A stretch of DNA of 64,000 bases from Thunnus maccoyii (GCF_910596095.1 NC_056540.1:9045001-9109000); one strand, 5' to 3'; positions 12,690-26,900 are shown, numbered from the stretch's first letter. Numbers and translations are program-made. The notes: a model not told the origin generated them from the letters alone.

Positions 12690-14249
12690 GTTTCAAGCCT
12701 TTATTTACAAAAAAATCTAAAAACAATCCTCTTTTATATTGCATATTCTTTTCTTAAACTCTTTTACAGTGTGAGCGATGTTCTGCGGAAAGAAAAAGGT
12801 TTCATTTATCAGTATCTGACGCAGAGGGAGGTTAATAAGTTGTGAACCTACACTTCAACACACACCTACGGAAGTTCTGGATACTATTCAACAACACAGC
12901 ATTTATTCAAACGTTTTAGTACATGCGGCTCTTCTATGCAGCATGAATGAACTGGAAAGCAATACAAGAAAAAATATAAATTGCACAAAAATGTCATTCA
13001 AAGGCCCGAACTACAAGTCAAATGAACTCCACCGAAACAAAGAGATGCATTTTAAAATGATTTTTTTCCCCAATGAGTAAAAGGTTTTTTTGTTTTGTTT
13101 TTTTTGTTTGCTTTTATTACAACACTAAAACTCTACAAAACCTTAATCTCAATTAAAAAAATGAATATTTACTCCCAACAGAGTAGTTCAGGGTAACCTC
13201 ATCTTGTCCTACAGCAGGTGAGTTTTTTTTAAAACTTTTTAATTGTTTCTTAAGGTCTGGTGAATTTGATGCTCGGCGCCAAGGTCGTTTAGAGATGTGA
13301 TGCATCTTTGTTCGTTATGTGCTTGAGTCAATGAGGGCGTTTACAGATACAAATAATCAATGCTTACTTTAGCTGAAGCATTCCTCCATTTGTATGCATC
13401 TAAGTACATCCTGTAAATATGCTTGTGTGCAACTATTCTGAGCATTATCATGAATGCCGACAGGAAAACCAACACAACAGAGGAAATGGTGTTCACTTAT
13501 AAGCAGCTTGTTACCTAGAGGCTTCTAGAGCTTATTTAGGTCATTATAAACATTATCTTTATATGAAAAAACTCAACAAAAAACTCACTGAAAGCTCCCT
13601 TTCTCATTATCAGACAAGAAATCCAAGAAATGACCAGGGAAGACCACAACATGTGGCGTCTCAGTGTTGACTGGGGCATCTATTCAGTGTCAGATAACCA
13701 GTACAATAAATTAAAGTTTAAAAGATAAGAATGCAGCTAATATTAAGGCTGAGCATGGTGAAAGCGGTTGTTGTGATAGTAAAGATTTACATGTTCACAA
13801 TGTAAAATGGGAACGTAGAGAAGGCAACAAAGAGGAGAGACACACCAGAAACATTTTCAGCTTTCCATATAAAATCAGGTTAGAGCTTTAAAGTGCAAAA
13901 CGTTTCTACAGAACATTTTAGGAAAACTAAAATCCCATCTTTTTCAAGCATGTTAAATTTTAACTGAACCAACCAGACAGTCTACGCTGCTTCGTAGGAA
14001 TAAAACACTAAACCCACACAGGCGCACCACCAGCGTTATGTGTGAGGACAGCTGTGATATTTTTTCGCCTATTGACCATCATAATATTCAGTTGTCTAAG
14101 GTGAGCAGAACCTATGAGAAACAGCTTGTTAAACGATGCATGTATGTTTTATGTTCTTCCATTGTTATCATCCAGTCGTCGAAGCTTTGCTTCAGCGCTG
14201 CACTGATTGTTGAATGTGAACCGCAGGATGGGAGATTTTCAGAGTGATG
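12690..14249 (-). other. cnot7: cnot7 3' UTR
   Basis: This AT-rich, non-coding sequence runs from the stop codon (14250-14252) to the poly(A) signal at 12700-12705. I see no intron and no other gene in it. It is long, as expected for a post-transcriptionally controlled regulator, but no specific element was identified. Confidence 0.6.
12700..12705 (-). terminator. cnot7: Poly(A) signal of cnot7 (AATAAA on the - strand)
   Basis: TTTATT on + reads AATAAA on the - strand. It lies about 1.54 kb beyond the cnot7 stop codon and only about 125 bases from the zdhhc2 signal, so the two transcripts converge with almost no spacer. Confidence 0.6.
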
Positions 14250-17085
14250 TCACGACTGCTGCTTGTTAGCCTCCTCTTCGTAAGCGTTCCCTGTTCCGTT
14301 CTGGACGTAGGCGGAGCCGGAGCCGAGCCCGTACAAGTGACCACAGTACTTTGCATCATCGATATGATCCTCAAAGAACATCTGTAGGAAACATAAATAG
14401 CGCAGGATGCTGAGAACAGACATTCACACATTCATTAAATATCACATCATGAAAACAGTCATAATTCATAAGTTTATCTTGAAAAAACATATGTTTTACC
14501 CATTTTCAGCTGACTGTATATGCAGCGTGGTACTGAGCCTACCTCTCTCATCTTGAAGAAAGCCATGCCTGTAAGTAAAGAGTCGGAGCCGGCTTGATGC
14601 TGCGGTCCGATCCTCTCCAGCTCCAGCTGCTCAGCTACTTCCTGCAGTCCGCCCTGAAAACAAAACACCGTCATCCACTCAACATCCACTCTCCAAGTCA
14701 GAGTAAAGCCTGAGGGCCACAAATCAGGACGTGAAGATTTAAAAAACTACTGTAATAATTCTCTAAGTACCTTCAGGTTTTTGCAGCTCTTCATGAGGTA
14801 CTTGACATCATAAATGACCGGAAAGTACAAGCGAAGTATCTCAAAGAAATCCACCTCTTCCTCAGGCAGGTTAGCGTTGGACAGAATCTTGATCAGGTAT
14901 CCGAAGTCATAGCCACTGCAACACACACACACACAAACACACGTAAATACAATTTCACTGTGTTATCAAAGGGCACACAGCAGCAGGCTTCTTGAGACTT
15001 TGTCACATTTTTTGTGACGTTGTCAAGAACTGGCTGACTGGATTCATGCCTGCAGCCGTCAGATACACAACCCTGCTACACACGCAAGGCCAAATAATGC
15101 CACTGCATCATCCCAAGAAGATTTTGTGATGAGGAACTGATTTTACAACACTCGACCTACACTGATTCACAACAGACCGATTACAAACAAAAGCAGAGGA
15201 GATTAAAACTGAATACAACAAACAACAATGAAAAACAGACAGAAGGATAAAAAAAATACAATGATAAGACAGTAACACGTAAACAAAAGTAACATGACAG
15301 TAAAACCTGTTTGAAAAAGTGTGTTCGAAGTACCTGAACGAGACGACAGTGATGTTTCAAACCTAAGCTTTGCATATTTTCCAAAGCCTGGTTATCTTTA
15401 GCCTCAGTTTGCCATGGAGACACAGTGGGAAACTGAGTACGAAATGAAGATGTTAAGCAGCAGATTGTAGTTCACTAGTGACCAATAAGACAATAAATAT
15501 GTTTGTTAGTGTTGGTACAGAAACTTTAACAGCAAAATTTTAACAGAATGTGTTCATGTTTTAAAACGTTTATGATGAAATAATGTCTTTTTTTCTGCGT
15601 AACATCTTACCTCTTACACAAGAAAAGGAAGGTTGGGCAGCAAATCATCATTATAAAACAGTTTAGATAAAATATACAGCTTATTATGCGAGTGATGCTC
15701 TGATGGCTGAGAAGAAATTTGATATTTCTCACCTCCTTTTATCTGAATTTGATAGCGCTTGTTTATTATCTAACTGAAGGGTGAAACAGTAGTGTCAGCC
15801 CGTATACTTAACAATATGCCAGGATGGTTCACGGATATGATGACTCATACACCCTAATGTAAATAAGTTAAAAATTATTTTCATGTCCTACAGAACAGTC
15901 TTATTATGCTGCTACAACTATCACTCATCTGTGTTTCTCATTACCTTTACAGCCAACTGTAAAAACAAGGAGCAAAGAAAAAAAAAAAAAGGTGAAGCAC
16001 TGGACCAGCTGAACAAAATGAATGAACAAACTTTCAGTCATTTCCTCAATAACGTGGACACAGAGGACATATGAGTCATGTTGCTATGTGTCCGTCTACC
16101 AGACAGCAGCCTGAATTCAAACATAACTGGCTGCAATAAAAATAGCCTATGACTTCAAAAGCAGGATACCTGTGGAACGACAGCCACTTGACCCCGTCAC
16201 AGAGCACCACTCCTGATGTCATCAGCAGCTCGGCAAAGTACAGCGTCTCGATGCCTTCGTCCTCGTGCTTCTTGAACTGAATCCCTGAAGTGGTCAGGAG
16301 CTCGATGGAGTCCTGTGCATACATGTCCTCTCTGATGAGAAAGAACAGCACGGACGTCTCATTATTATCACCACAAATACAAAAGACAATCCAGTCGGAA
16401 TGAGATCGGTATTTAAGCGTTGTCATTATATATAAATAGCCTGAATGTTGGAAGCTGTACGCAGTTGACAGAGATCTGAATTTTGGCCACAAACAGTCAC
16501 TTTTTGTAACTACATCTGTCTCATGTGCGTATGCTGTGAGCAATCTTCAAAAAAAAAAAAAACGTTAGCTGCCTGTTAACTGTATATAATGTCAGGATGA
16601 AGGGGGCTGATGCATTTGAATGCCACGCGAGAAAACAAAAGAGTGCGAGAGACATGGGAGTTCATCTTACGTGAGGTTAAACTTAAAATTGAACTGCCAT
16701 GTTGATGTTCCCGGAGGGTATTCCCCTTGTTCATTCATAAACGTGAGGCCCAGCTGGATTATCTTGAGCAAATCAACATTGCAGCGCAGTAACTGGTACT
16801 GATAGTCGGCGTTGCTCCTGAACTCTCCGATCGGTCTGGCTACGACACCTGGAAACTCTGTGTCCTGCAAAGAGAAAAGACGTCATGCACAAAGGAAACA
16901 CAGCTCAGCGTCACAGTGAGATGTCTGGCAGTGTTCTTCTTCCCTGGTTATGTCAACGTGTCACCCACCATAGCGATGTAGTTGTATTTTCGAATGACAT
17001 GTCGTATCCTCTTCAGCTCCTCCTCCAGGTTGTTGGCCCACACCTCACATATTCTTTGGCTGTGATCCACAGTAGCTGCGGGCAT
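14250..17085 (-). CDS. cnot7: CCR4-NOT complex subunit 7 deadenylase (CAF1 family; 6 coding exons)
   Basis: Coding exons in transcript order: 17085-16969, 16864-16671, 16331-16170, 14915-14771, 14653-14543, 14381-14250. They total 286 residues; the human protein has 285. CNOT7 is a DEDD-family 3'-5' poly(A) exonuclease of the CCR4-NOT complex, acting in mRNA deadenylation and decay in the cytoplasm and P-bodies. The predicted metal-binding catalytic residues are all present: D40 and E42 (DTEFPG), D161 (GYDFG) and D230 (GSDSLL). The start reads [12 protein letters not shown] and the end [12 protein letters not shown]. That tail separates CNOT7 from CNOT8, which ends differently. Non-coding 5' exon sequence lies further upstream near 17785-17950. 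The protein is nearly identical to the mammalian one, as usual for this gene, and nothing is broken. Confidence 0.97.
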
Positions 17086-17675
17086 AGTGCCACTTCAACA
17101 TGCAAACAGAAAGATGCAAAAAGAAAGGAAACAAAGAAAGCTTCAAGAAACAGTTCACAGTCCTACCTTGGCATGCTGACCTGTGACAGGACAAAAGCAT
17201 TGGACACATGATCCCTGGATATCCAAGAAACCCTGACAAATCATTATAATATAAACTGCAGGACATACAACCTGATCTGGGTATCAAATCACAAAGATCT
17301 CAATGTTAGTCTCAGCACTGGGAAGCTAAGTGAATCTCAGGGCGAGTTTGTGCTTCTGTACACCTGGACTTCTGCACTTTAACAGCTAAATGAACAAGTT
17401 ATATGAAAGCAAACACACAGTGAGAGCAGCAGCTGTTGAAAATATGAAGGACGTGCTCGGCCAGCTGCTGTTAACATTAACGTTAGCTCGTCGCAGCAGC
17501 TTTCAGCAGCACTTTGGGCCAGCTAGGTTGATTGTAGCGGCTAGCAGGCTGCACACTTAGCATTAGTTAACGTGGGCAGGACAGGTGTGTTCAGTTTCAG
17601 CACACATCTAAAGTAGACACCGGTCTCGACAGATAGACAGGAGTGTGTGCAACCAAGAAAGAGGCGAGTACATAG

Positions 17676-17677
<2 letters not shown>

Positions 17678-17740
<63 letters not shown>
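17678..17740. repeat. Compound CA/CT microsatellite
   Basis: About 15 CA units run directly into about 15 CT units. It lies in the first intron of cnot7, only about 45 bases from the inferred end of the non-coding first exon. Confidence 0.9.
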
Positions 17741-17743
<3 letters not shown>

Positions 17744-17784
17744 ACTTTGATACTGCAAAGCTGACTGTAGCTTCGGTAACTTAC

Positions 17785-17980
17785 CGTTCCCCAAACCGGG
17801 CGGGTGTGTTTTAAGCGTGTACTATCTCAAAACTGTTAGTTTGACCTGCGCTACTGTGTCGGGGGGGTTTCCGCTAACTTTTAAATAGTTTATATTCACT
17901 ATTGTATCGATGTCAACCTGCGGCTGCCATCATAGCCGAGCCTACAACACGACGTCATCACGTAAAACAGGAACGTCATG
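17785..17980 (-). promoter_or_regulatory. cnot7: cnot7 non-coding first exon and promoter region
   Basis: On the - strand a GC-rich segment ends in a strong donor (…GGAACG then GTAAGTTACC, exon edge 17785). A plausible acceptor sits just before the coding exon (exon starts 17092). Further upstream are a CRE-like TGACGTCG (17950-17957 complement) and a second ACGTCA-type site near 17973, with a YY1-like GATGGCAGC between them and the exon. No TATA box is seen. The transcription start is inferred, not shown. Confidence 0.55.
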
Positions 17981-17989
17981 TGCGTATGT

Positions 17990-19183
17990 ATGCGTATGGC
18001 ACCAACGTCCTGTTTGATCAATGCTCCTATTTCAAAACTTTTGCAAAAATTGAAAGTTAGAGAGGAAAATGGTTAAATTTCACTTTTGTGTCCAAACAAA
18101 CTGTCACATGTTAGAAATGATCAAAAAGAAAATTTAATTTTCCTAAGAAAAATTGGACCATTTTTCTGGAGCATCACATTTGATCACTATTAGAATTTGG
18201 TTTGACTAATAATAGTTACAAACAAAGAAGGATGCATTGTTGATGAAGTAAAATTGCCTTTGTAAGCAGTTAAAACAGAAAGCAGACAGCGGTCTGAACC
18301 ACAGGGCAGCTCTGCTGGTGCTGGCAGGGCTTTAGGGTCTGGCTCGAAGCCAGTACAGCTGGACAGATGTTCATTAACAACAGGGATGGGGACAGGCTTT
18401 GCTGCCATTGACTCAATCTGACTGATAATGTCATAAAATCTGGTACTCGCTAACTTACTCCCAGTCAACACTTCAGAATTTGTTGTGGTTTGTGAATAAC
18501 AAGTAAATGCAGCTCATTCTGCAACTGTTCAGACATTGTTGCATCTCTCTTGCATGAAGGATTTTGTACAATGACAAAAAGTGAAATAGTGAGGGACACG
18601 CCTTGCCAATCTGACAACAATGTGTATTGGGTCATTCTCAAGATGCCAGACTGTGCAGCTCACAATCTGAGTTTGTTTCAACAAATAGTTGAAAAGCCTA
18701 GACTTTGCTGACTACTGTATACTGGGTAAACAAATTCTAGATAACATTTTTTTAAAGTATGGTTTCACTTAACCCTAACAGTATCTAGCCATGCAGATAG
18801 CTTTGGTTTTATTTGCTTAGGGTGTGATATTAGTGAGATTTCTGCAGCCACCCCAATAAAAGAGGTGAATGACCTTTCGTTTGTGTTACTCACAGCATTA
18901 AAAAGTGACATTTACTAAATTGAACAGCAGTTGTGTTTTTCCAGGATCAGTGTCCCTGTTTCTCCAGATAATCCACAAAACATAGTTTTTATTAGAACTA
19001 CTTTCTTCCAAATAAATGGTCCATCAGAAAACTGTTGACAGTGTGTTCTGTGTTGTGTTGACTTGGAGGGACCAGTCTCTGAAATGTATATATCTAAAGT
19101 ACTGGGCAAATAAAACTAAAGCTATAAAAGCTCAAGAACATAATCACGAGTTAATAGAACAATTAGACATGGACAGTAATGCA
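17990..19183. other. Intergenic region between cnot7 and mtmr7
   Basis: In human, VPS37A occupies this side of CNOT7. No exon resembling VPS37A was found here on either strand. A 93-codon open frame on the - strand (18471-18190) has no domain I recognise and no supporting splice sites. The rest is AT-rich without visible genes or clear repeats. Confidence 0.6.
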
Positions 19184-20968
19184 TTTATTTATTTTTGTTT
19201 ATTTATTTCACAAGAAAATGACAATTTACACAACTTTGCATTTAGATAAGTTTGACAATTCTGGCTTTTTTTCCACAACAAATAAACCCAGCAATATGAA
19301 GCGCTGTCTTTTATACGAGGCTCTATGACCTGACTTTTAAGACGCTCTGATACAAATAAAAACAACATGCATTAAAGCAAGATTACAGTAGTCAAAAAAT
19401 AGTACAAAAATATCTTAACATGCTTTGCTTGATAATTTGTGCATTGTTTATTTGCAATATTGTAGTGGGCATAATTTTATAGACACAGTGATGTTGCTCA
19501 TTCTGGAGAAGATGGAACAAATATTTAAAAAAAAAAAAAAAAAAAAACAGTCAGTAATCTCCTCCCGTAAGCAACAGTATACTTGTGTTCACATGCTCTG
19601 GTCTGCTGGTTCTGTACATCCAATCATTTACTCAGCATATTTATACCAGCAGACAGTGGATTCCCTTTGGTATGAATTTTGGTTTGACGGCAACAAATCT
19701 GTTAAAACATTGTTGACATAAATGTCCAAAGTTTCCTTGTCTCCAGTGAAAATTCAAAGCTTATTTTTCACATCCTCTAGTGTTGATATTGTATGATAGG
19801 TTGAAATACCCTGGTGTGGACCACAAAGTGCCAAACAACAACTAACCATCGGTTATTGTAGTCCAAAACCCAACTGCGGCCACTGTGGTGTGTTGAGAGA
19901 GTTTCATTCAGTCATAATATGTCATTTGGGGTTGAATCATTGCTACATTGTAAGTAGCAATGTCCTGCACTCAGACAGCCTTTGAGTAGCAGCGATCGTA
20001 CGGAGTGACGGCATTAAAAACCAAGTGTTAGACAAAAGTACCACATCGTCATAGTCTGCTTTTTTTTTATCCCTGCAGTTTGTCCATTTGTTGTTTCATC
20101 TTTTTCATTGTTTGATCTGTTTGGTTGTGTTCTGATATCCCTCTCTATTAATTCATTTTATAGTCTCTCAGATCAATGCAACTGAGACTGTGTTGATTTG
20201 TTCTCTTTGGTGCTTTGCTTTTTGTCTCATGTTGCTTTGAAAACTCGCATATCAAAGTGCTATTTCTGTTCTTTTATTGCTGATTTGAGCTGGGATTGAA
20301 CTAATAGTAATTCACTTCTGTAGCAGTGTTTCTAACTGTTATTAGGTGGTGTTTAAAAGGTGTTTAAAGTATAATGTCAAATGCCTAATGAGTAAATGAA
20401 CTCTATGAAAGACCACAATAAAAAGCAGACACACACTAAAATGACTCACAATTAATCTGATGAGATGAGTTCATGCACCCACTTTACACGTGCACTGACT
20501 TATTCAGAATTGTTATTAACTTGCTCCTAACTCATGTAAATTAATTTTAGTTGATTTTTCAATAGAATGTTACCACACTATTAAACTGGTTACTGTGGCC
20601 CAGGATGCATTTCACCATTTTTTAACTGTCTGTATGCAGGGTTTTGGGTTAATTTAACTGTCAACAACAGAGACGACAGTGAATCATATTCGGCTCTTCA
20701 ATTACTTTTAGAACCTTAAATCCTTTCAACTGGGTACAAACTAAAATGTGGTCAGCAATAAACAGCTTTTAACTAGTATATGTGGCAACAGGGAGTGTCC
20801 GCCACACCACATGCAAACAAAAGTGCAAGTCAGTTGTGTAACCCGAATAAGACTTTTCTCTGGAGTTAGCCAATAGCCGGGTTACTTGGTGCATGTAAAG
20901 GTAGTGTTTGTTCAGTGGCCCTGCGGTGCGGGTCATCTGGGGGCTGTTGCACCTAATGCTACATTTGC
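19184..20968 (-). other. mtmr7: mtmr7 3' UTR (inferred extent)
   Basis: Non-coding sequence follows the mtmr7 stop. AATAAA hexamers on the - strand occur around 19184-19207 (TTTATT on +) and mark a plausible 3' end about 1.8 kb after the stop. A T-rich run (A-run on + at about 19529) lies within it. The exact end is uncertain. Confidence 0.45.
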
Positions 20969-23900
20969 TTAGGCAGCAGAGTAGGCGGCCTCGTCAGAGT
21001 CTGGATCCCTGGTGCTGTCCTCACTGAGGGGTGAACGGCAGCTCAGGTCTGCGATCCCAGACTCCGGGTCGCTGCTGTTGGAGTGGTTGGAGTCAGATGT
21101 TTTGTTCAAGTCCTGCGGGAAGAGGATCAGGCTGCCCTCTGGTGCTTTTGGCTGACAGGGGCTGCTGGTGATGAGGCCCCCGGTGTAGTCCTGAGGGGTG
21201 TTGGCCAGACCCAGGTCATTACCGAGAGCCCACGCTGTGGGGCTTTTATCAAAAGTGGTTGCTTTCTGGGCGACACTCCAACCCTGCTCCTGCTCCAGTT
21301 TAGCGATTTTCTATTGATAATGTAAAATCAGTTAAGCATTAACACTGCAGTCGTCTTTTAAACAGGAAAAACACTGCAGGAGTTATTCTTACTCATACTT
21401 TAAGAGTCTCTGTTACAATATTAATATTCTTTCAGTCTTGTCCTACCTGTTTATGTGAGGCCAGCTGCTCCTGTAACTGCTGCGTCTCCTCTTGGATGGC
21501 CCTCACGTAATCCTGTATAGACTGTCGAGGATGCATCCCGCGGTCAAAACGGTTGTACAGCCCTCTCCAAAATCTGCACAAGAATGCAGCAAGAATGTTT
21601 CAACTCTGAAATAAACACACCTCAAACCCTGGTTCTTTCCTTAGTTTCATTTATAGATTAGATCTACTTTTTCACAAAGGAGTCTGATAACTCAGGAAAT
21701 ATACTGTATGTGTGTAACAGACTTCAAAGGCAGTTGTATGTTTCTGTTGCCGTTTGTGTGAACATACTTAAAACAGTAGGGGGCAGTAGATGGCCGGAGG
21801 AGCCCCTGAGTCTGGCTGTGGTCTGGTCTATACAGAGGGTTGATGTAGTCCTCACGGTTCGTCCACAGATAACTCCACAGAGAGTGAGTCCTTTCACGTA
21901 ACCTGTATGAATGTCAAGTGGCAGTCAAGAGATAAAGATAAGGAAATATAAAATAAAAAAAAAACATCTGATGAAAGAAACTGATTTAGAATAATCTATT
22001 TGCTTTTGTTTCAAGTATAAAGTTGTCTTTCCTTGCAGAAGTAATGTTATATACTACTGGCTCTGAATCTTCTCTCGGAGTTGTGGCATACATGTCTGCG
22101 CTGTGAAAAGGAAAAGAAACTGATGGTGGCTGCAGGTGTAAATCTCACCCCAGCTCTATCCTTTCCCGCTGGTTGTTGCCAATGAAGTTACCATACTGGC
22201 AGGAGTAGATGTGGCTGTGAATTGTGATGAGGAACCTCTCATTGAACTCAAAGGCACAGGGGAACTGCTCCATCAGCTGCCACATGCACTCCAGGAACTG
22301 ATCGATGATGGGAGACACCTCTTTGGGGTCTCCGACCAGGTGGTTGCATCTGGAGAAGAGGTGAGGACAGTTAGATCAAAACAAAACATCTAAAATCATA
22401 GATGCTATGAGAATAATGTTTCAGATTCAAACCTGTGAGAGAACTTGTGTCCGAATGAGACCCAGTCTTTCTCGATGAGAACCTGAGAGCAGAAGAAGAC
22501 ATTCATGCACTAAAACAGAGGTATGATTATAGTTTTGGGAATTTTAAACTTGTGATTAAAAGGTTCAGACATGATGCACAGTTAATCCCTGCAGAACATC
22601 TGAACCTCTTCACCCCCTGTATGGGGTCATTTTCCTCTGACTTCAGGGTCAATTCCCAAAAGCAGGCAACTCTATTAAATTTATTTTCCACAGTGGCTCT
22701 TGGAGGATTCCAAGTTAGCCTGAGCAAATCCTTCAGATCAAAGAAACAAGCATCGTGAGCCCAGCATGCACTACCATCAGCTAAAGCCAGAATGTAACTA
22801 GATATATTAATATGATACAGAGTGTACCAGAGGGGTGTGTGACATTCACAGTGCTACTTCAGAGATGTAATCCTACACTGCAACATAAACACAAAGGCAA
22901 AGGTTCAGTATCTACCATCAGTCCTCTGAGGGTCCTGTAGTAGGGATCCAGCAGCACGCAGGCCACCGAACACACCTGAGCAGTACGGTCCCAGCCATCT
23001 GAACAGTGAACCAGGACGCTGACACCCTCCTCTGCAACAGCCTGCACACACCCACACCAAATACAGTCAGAGTGTCACAGCACACTCAGGGTTTTGAAAG
23101 TAGGTAACTGCTGGATTAGAGCTGCTACAATTAGTTGATTAATCAATTAGTTGATCAACGGAAAATTAATCAGCAACTATTTTGGTAATTGAATTGAATA
23201 ATCGTTTTAATCTTTTTTTTTTTAAGGAAAAATGACAAATATTTGCTGGTTGCAGCTTCTCAAATGTGAGGATTTTAAGCTTTTTTGTGTCATACATGAT
23301 GGTAATCTGAATATCTTTGGATTTTGGACTGTTGATCAGACAAAACATAAATTCTCAACCAAATGTGACCATCACCTTGGGCTTTAAGAAATTAATGGGA
23401 ATTTCCACTATTTTCTGTCTTTTTATTGACAAAAACGATTAATCAAGAAAATAACTGCCAGATTAATTGATTATGTAAATAACTGTTAGTCGTGGCCCTC
23501 TGCTGGATAGCTAAACACACAGTGTAGTCAAAGAACAAATATATGGAGATTGAGATGAAGATATTTGGTAGATGGAGATTTCTAATAACATAAATGTCAT
23601 TTTTTCATGTCCTAGAGGTAACAAAAATTGGTATAAACCAAGTAAACCGAGTAGGTCTTTCTAAAACTCATAACAAAATTGTCACCAACGAATGTGGTAT
23701 ATGCTTCTCTCATGGATTTTATAATGCCAGTGCAACATTGCTTTGTTCCACTTTGACTCCAACACTAAAATACGGTAAGACAATTAGATTTATGGTTGTA
23801 AAAGGATGTAATTTTTCTCCTCCTGCTATTAAACTCAATCGTAGTTTCACTGGAAATATCTCAACATAAAAACAACATATTTAGGTTATTTGCCATTAAT

Positions 23901-26900
23901 GTTACAGTGGATGTAATAATGTTACAGTGGATTTCTCTTCTCAAACATGATGCCAATTTTGCTTCCTCAAGCTTTTCAGAAACATTGTTTCCAAAACCTC
24001 AAGGCCATAATGACAAAAGCTCAGGTACACTGCCTTACTTTAGACCTGCTAAAGGACCGGAGGCTGAACACTGGCTCAGAAGAGATTAACAGATCTGAGA
24101 TTATAATAGCATAAATTATTAAACTGAGAAGATATACCACATTTGCAACTATAAAAAGCTCAGCAGTAGACCTGAAGGTGCTGCTGACAACATTAAGACT
24201 AGACAGACCTTTATTGTGATGTCGTTGTCGTAGGACTGTTTCAAGTTCCTTATCAGTTTTTATGTGAGTTGCACAAAGATTTTTCATTATCAGTTTGTTT
24301 GACATGGCAATGAAGTGTACTAAACCTATTTTGGAGAAGTCTGACACAGTCGGTTATCAGTAATTAAAAGCTCTCTGGTAAACAGCAGCTTTGAAAAGGA
24401 GAAACCATCAGTTACCAGAGAAATTTATGTTCCTTGATTTGTACCTTTAAAAAAGCATTCAGCCCTTCCAGTCAGCCTGCATACAAACCCTCCCTGTCTG
24501 TTGGACTGACTGACCCTGACGACAGCCATTCCCCAACCATAACCATGTACAACCTTAAAGTTCCCCTCTGCTCAAAAATGTGTTTTTCTTCTTGTTCCTT
24601 TAGTTGGATGTTTGAGCTTCACTGTGCAGAATGATGTACATGCAGAGTTTGTTTTCACATTCATCTGCTGAAGGGGAAAAGTTTCTCTGTGCTCACCTTA
24701 AATCAGAGTTTAAGGCGTATACATACAAGTGTGATTTGTGACATCACAAGTTTGGTGCCGATCAGTCCAGTATTCAACTTACACAAGCGTGAAGTGGAAA
24801 TTTGAAGCCTCCATTGCACAAACACTGAGAATGAACTTTACAGTGAAGTAGGAGACATTTTCTGTCTAGTAGTATTTTATTGGTGGAGCCTGAGAGCAAG
24901 TACTGTCTTTGAGGTGCAATGTATAAGCTGAAGGTCCTCTGAATAAGCAGCGACAGTTACGATACGTGACCCAGCCAGACGGGAGTGACCTGGATAACTC
25001 TAAGTGACAGTAATATTTAGGAAAGAGTAGAATCACATTCCTATTTATTGACTAAACATGGTTCAATAAACAGCATAGAGTATAATTAGTAGAAGATAAT
25101 TTCTGTTAAAAAACAACCTATCAAGTATCTGACACAGATACCTACCTTGATGAAGGAAATAAGGTGAAGGTGAAACTGTTTTAGAGATTTTTGCTGATCA
25201 AACTTAATATTCATCTTGGAGGCTGTAGTTTGTGGTGCTGTTGAAAATTGTATTGCGTTGTACTGAGTGTTTCAAATATTTTGTCCACCCCACTTATATT
25301 TAGGTTGGCAGACGAAAGAATTTGTTAAAGGGCTGTTGTATGAGACTGAATTTGTTTTTATTGAGGTGTACCTAATAATTGGCAACTTAGTGTCAACAGT
25401 ACAGACAGACAATATCTCACACATTTGCACACAAGCTACAATACACACACACACACCTAAGCTAATATTGAGTGCAGTGGTGAAGCAGACAGCAGGGATT
25501 AACCTCCAGACTGACCTTGGCGATGAAGATGCCTGCATCCAAAACAGCTTTGATGTGCTTCAGCCAGCCTGAGCTCTCCAGACCCTCCAGGAAGTCAGAC
25601 ATGGAGGGGGAACGCAGCTCGCACACTGTAACCACAACACAGCTGTCTCACTGGCAGGAAACATGGAGCATACCTGATCACTAGACTTTATTAAACCTCA
25701 TATTCACAATACAGACATGAATTTATAAGGAATCTGTGCATGGCATGAGAAAATATGGGACAGTATATTGTTTTTCAGAGCAGATTTCCTTTAACTTCTC
25801 ATGTGATGGTTAAATTTGACCCCAGTCAATGTTTTTAGCCAGGCTAGCAGTGTGGCTCGAAGGATAGCAGTGTCAGTCTGTCGGTCAGTCCAACACTTTG
25901 GTCCAGACTGAACTATCTCAACAACTGCTAAATGGATTACCATAAAATTCTGTAGAGATACTCACAGTTCCCACATGATATATCCCAATGGTCCACTAAC
26001 TGCTCCGCTAGTGCCATCACAAGGCTGATATTTGTAGTTTTGAGTGAAATGTCTTGACAACAGTTGGGTGGATTGCTATGATATTTGGTGCATACATTTT
26101 AGACCTAACGGGATCTAACAGGTCCAAAGCAACATTTTCAGGTATGTTTACATGCTGTTTAATGTGCTGCAGCTGAGCTGCTAATTAGCTATCTAGCTTG
26201 CTAACCGATGTTAGCAGTGTACTTTTCCCCGCTGAATGTTTGTTTGTTGGTTCATTCAAAAAGCTAAAAAAAAAAAAAAAGATCCACAGTTTTATAGCCC
26301 TGTTTTACAGCCCCTTCTTTTCCCATGATTGTGTGTGGGAAAATTGCTTTTTGGGCCCAAGGCAGACCTGGAAGTTGTAATGCCACAGTTTGGCCACTAT
26401 GTCAAATTGGCTTTAAAGCCTGGTGCACTTCCCGGGGGCTTGGTCCTGACTTTGTGTTGTGTAGCAGGGTACTATCAGGCTCAGTGTGACCATCTGCTCT
26501 GCCTGTGATCATACCCACATTATTGCTCTATGAAAGATTGGATTTTCTGTATCGAAATAAGGTCTCTGGCTAAATTAGTGGATGACAGAAATGTATTTCA
26601 TCAGAATAATGCAAAACTAGGGAGCATCATGAAATCAAACAATTTAAAATAGAAGTTTTTCACTTTTGGCTTGTTCTTTTTTTCTCAAAGGAGAACACAG
26701 GACAAGTGATTTACAGAGCAGATATGTATTCTGTAGTACACAAAAAAGGAAGTTTAATATTGGTTGGACTTCAATTGTAATCACTTTGATAATCCTTTAA
26801 CTTTTCCTTGAGCGCCACCATCAGGTCACATGTTCTATTTTTTTTCCTCCAACACTGGTTTATGACAAAATACCTGTAAAATTAACGGCTTTCCCATCAG

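Noticed and set aside
16076-16543. 155-codon frame on the - strand as a separate gene
   Set aside because: It is cnot7 exon 3 plus unspliced intron on both sides.
18190-18471. 93-codon open frame on the - strand as a gene
   Set aside because: No recognised domain, no conserved neighbours, no splice support and a chance-compatible length.
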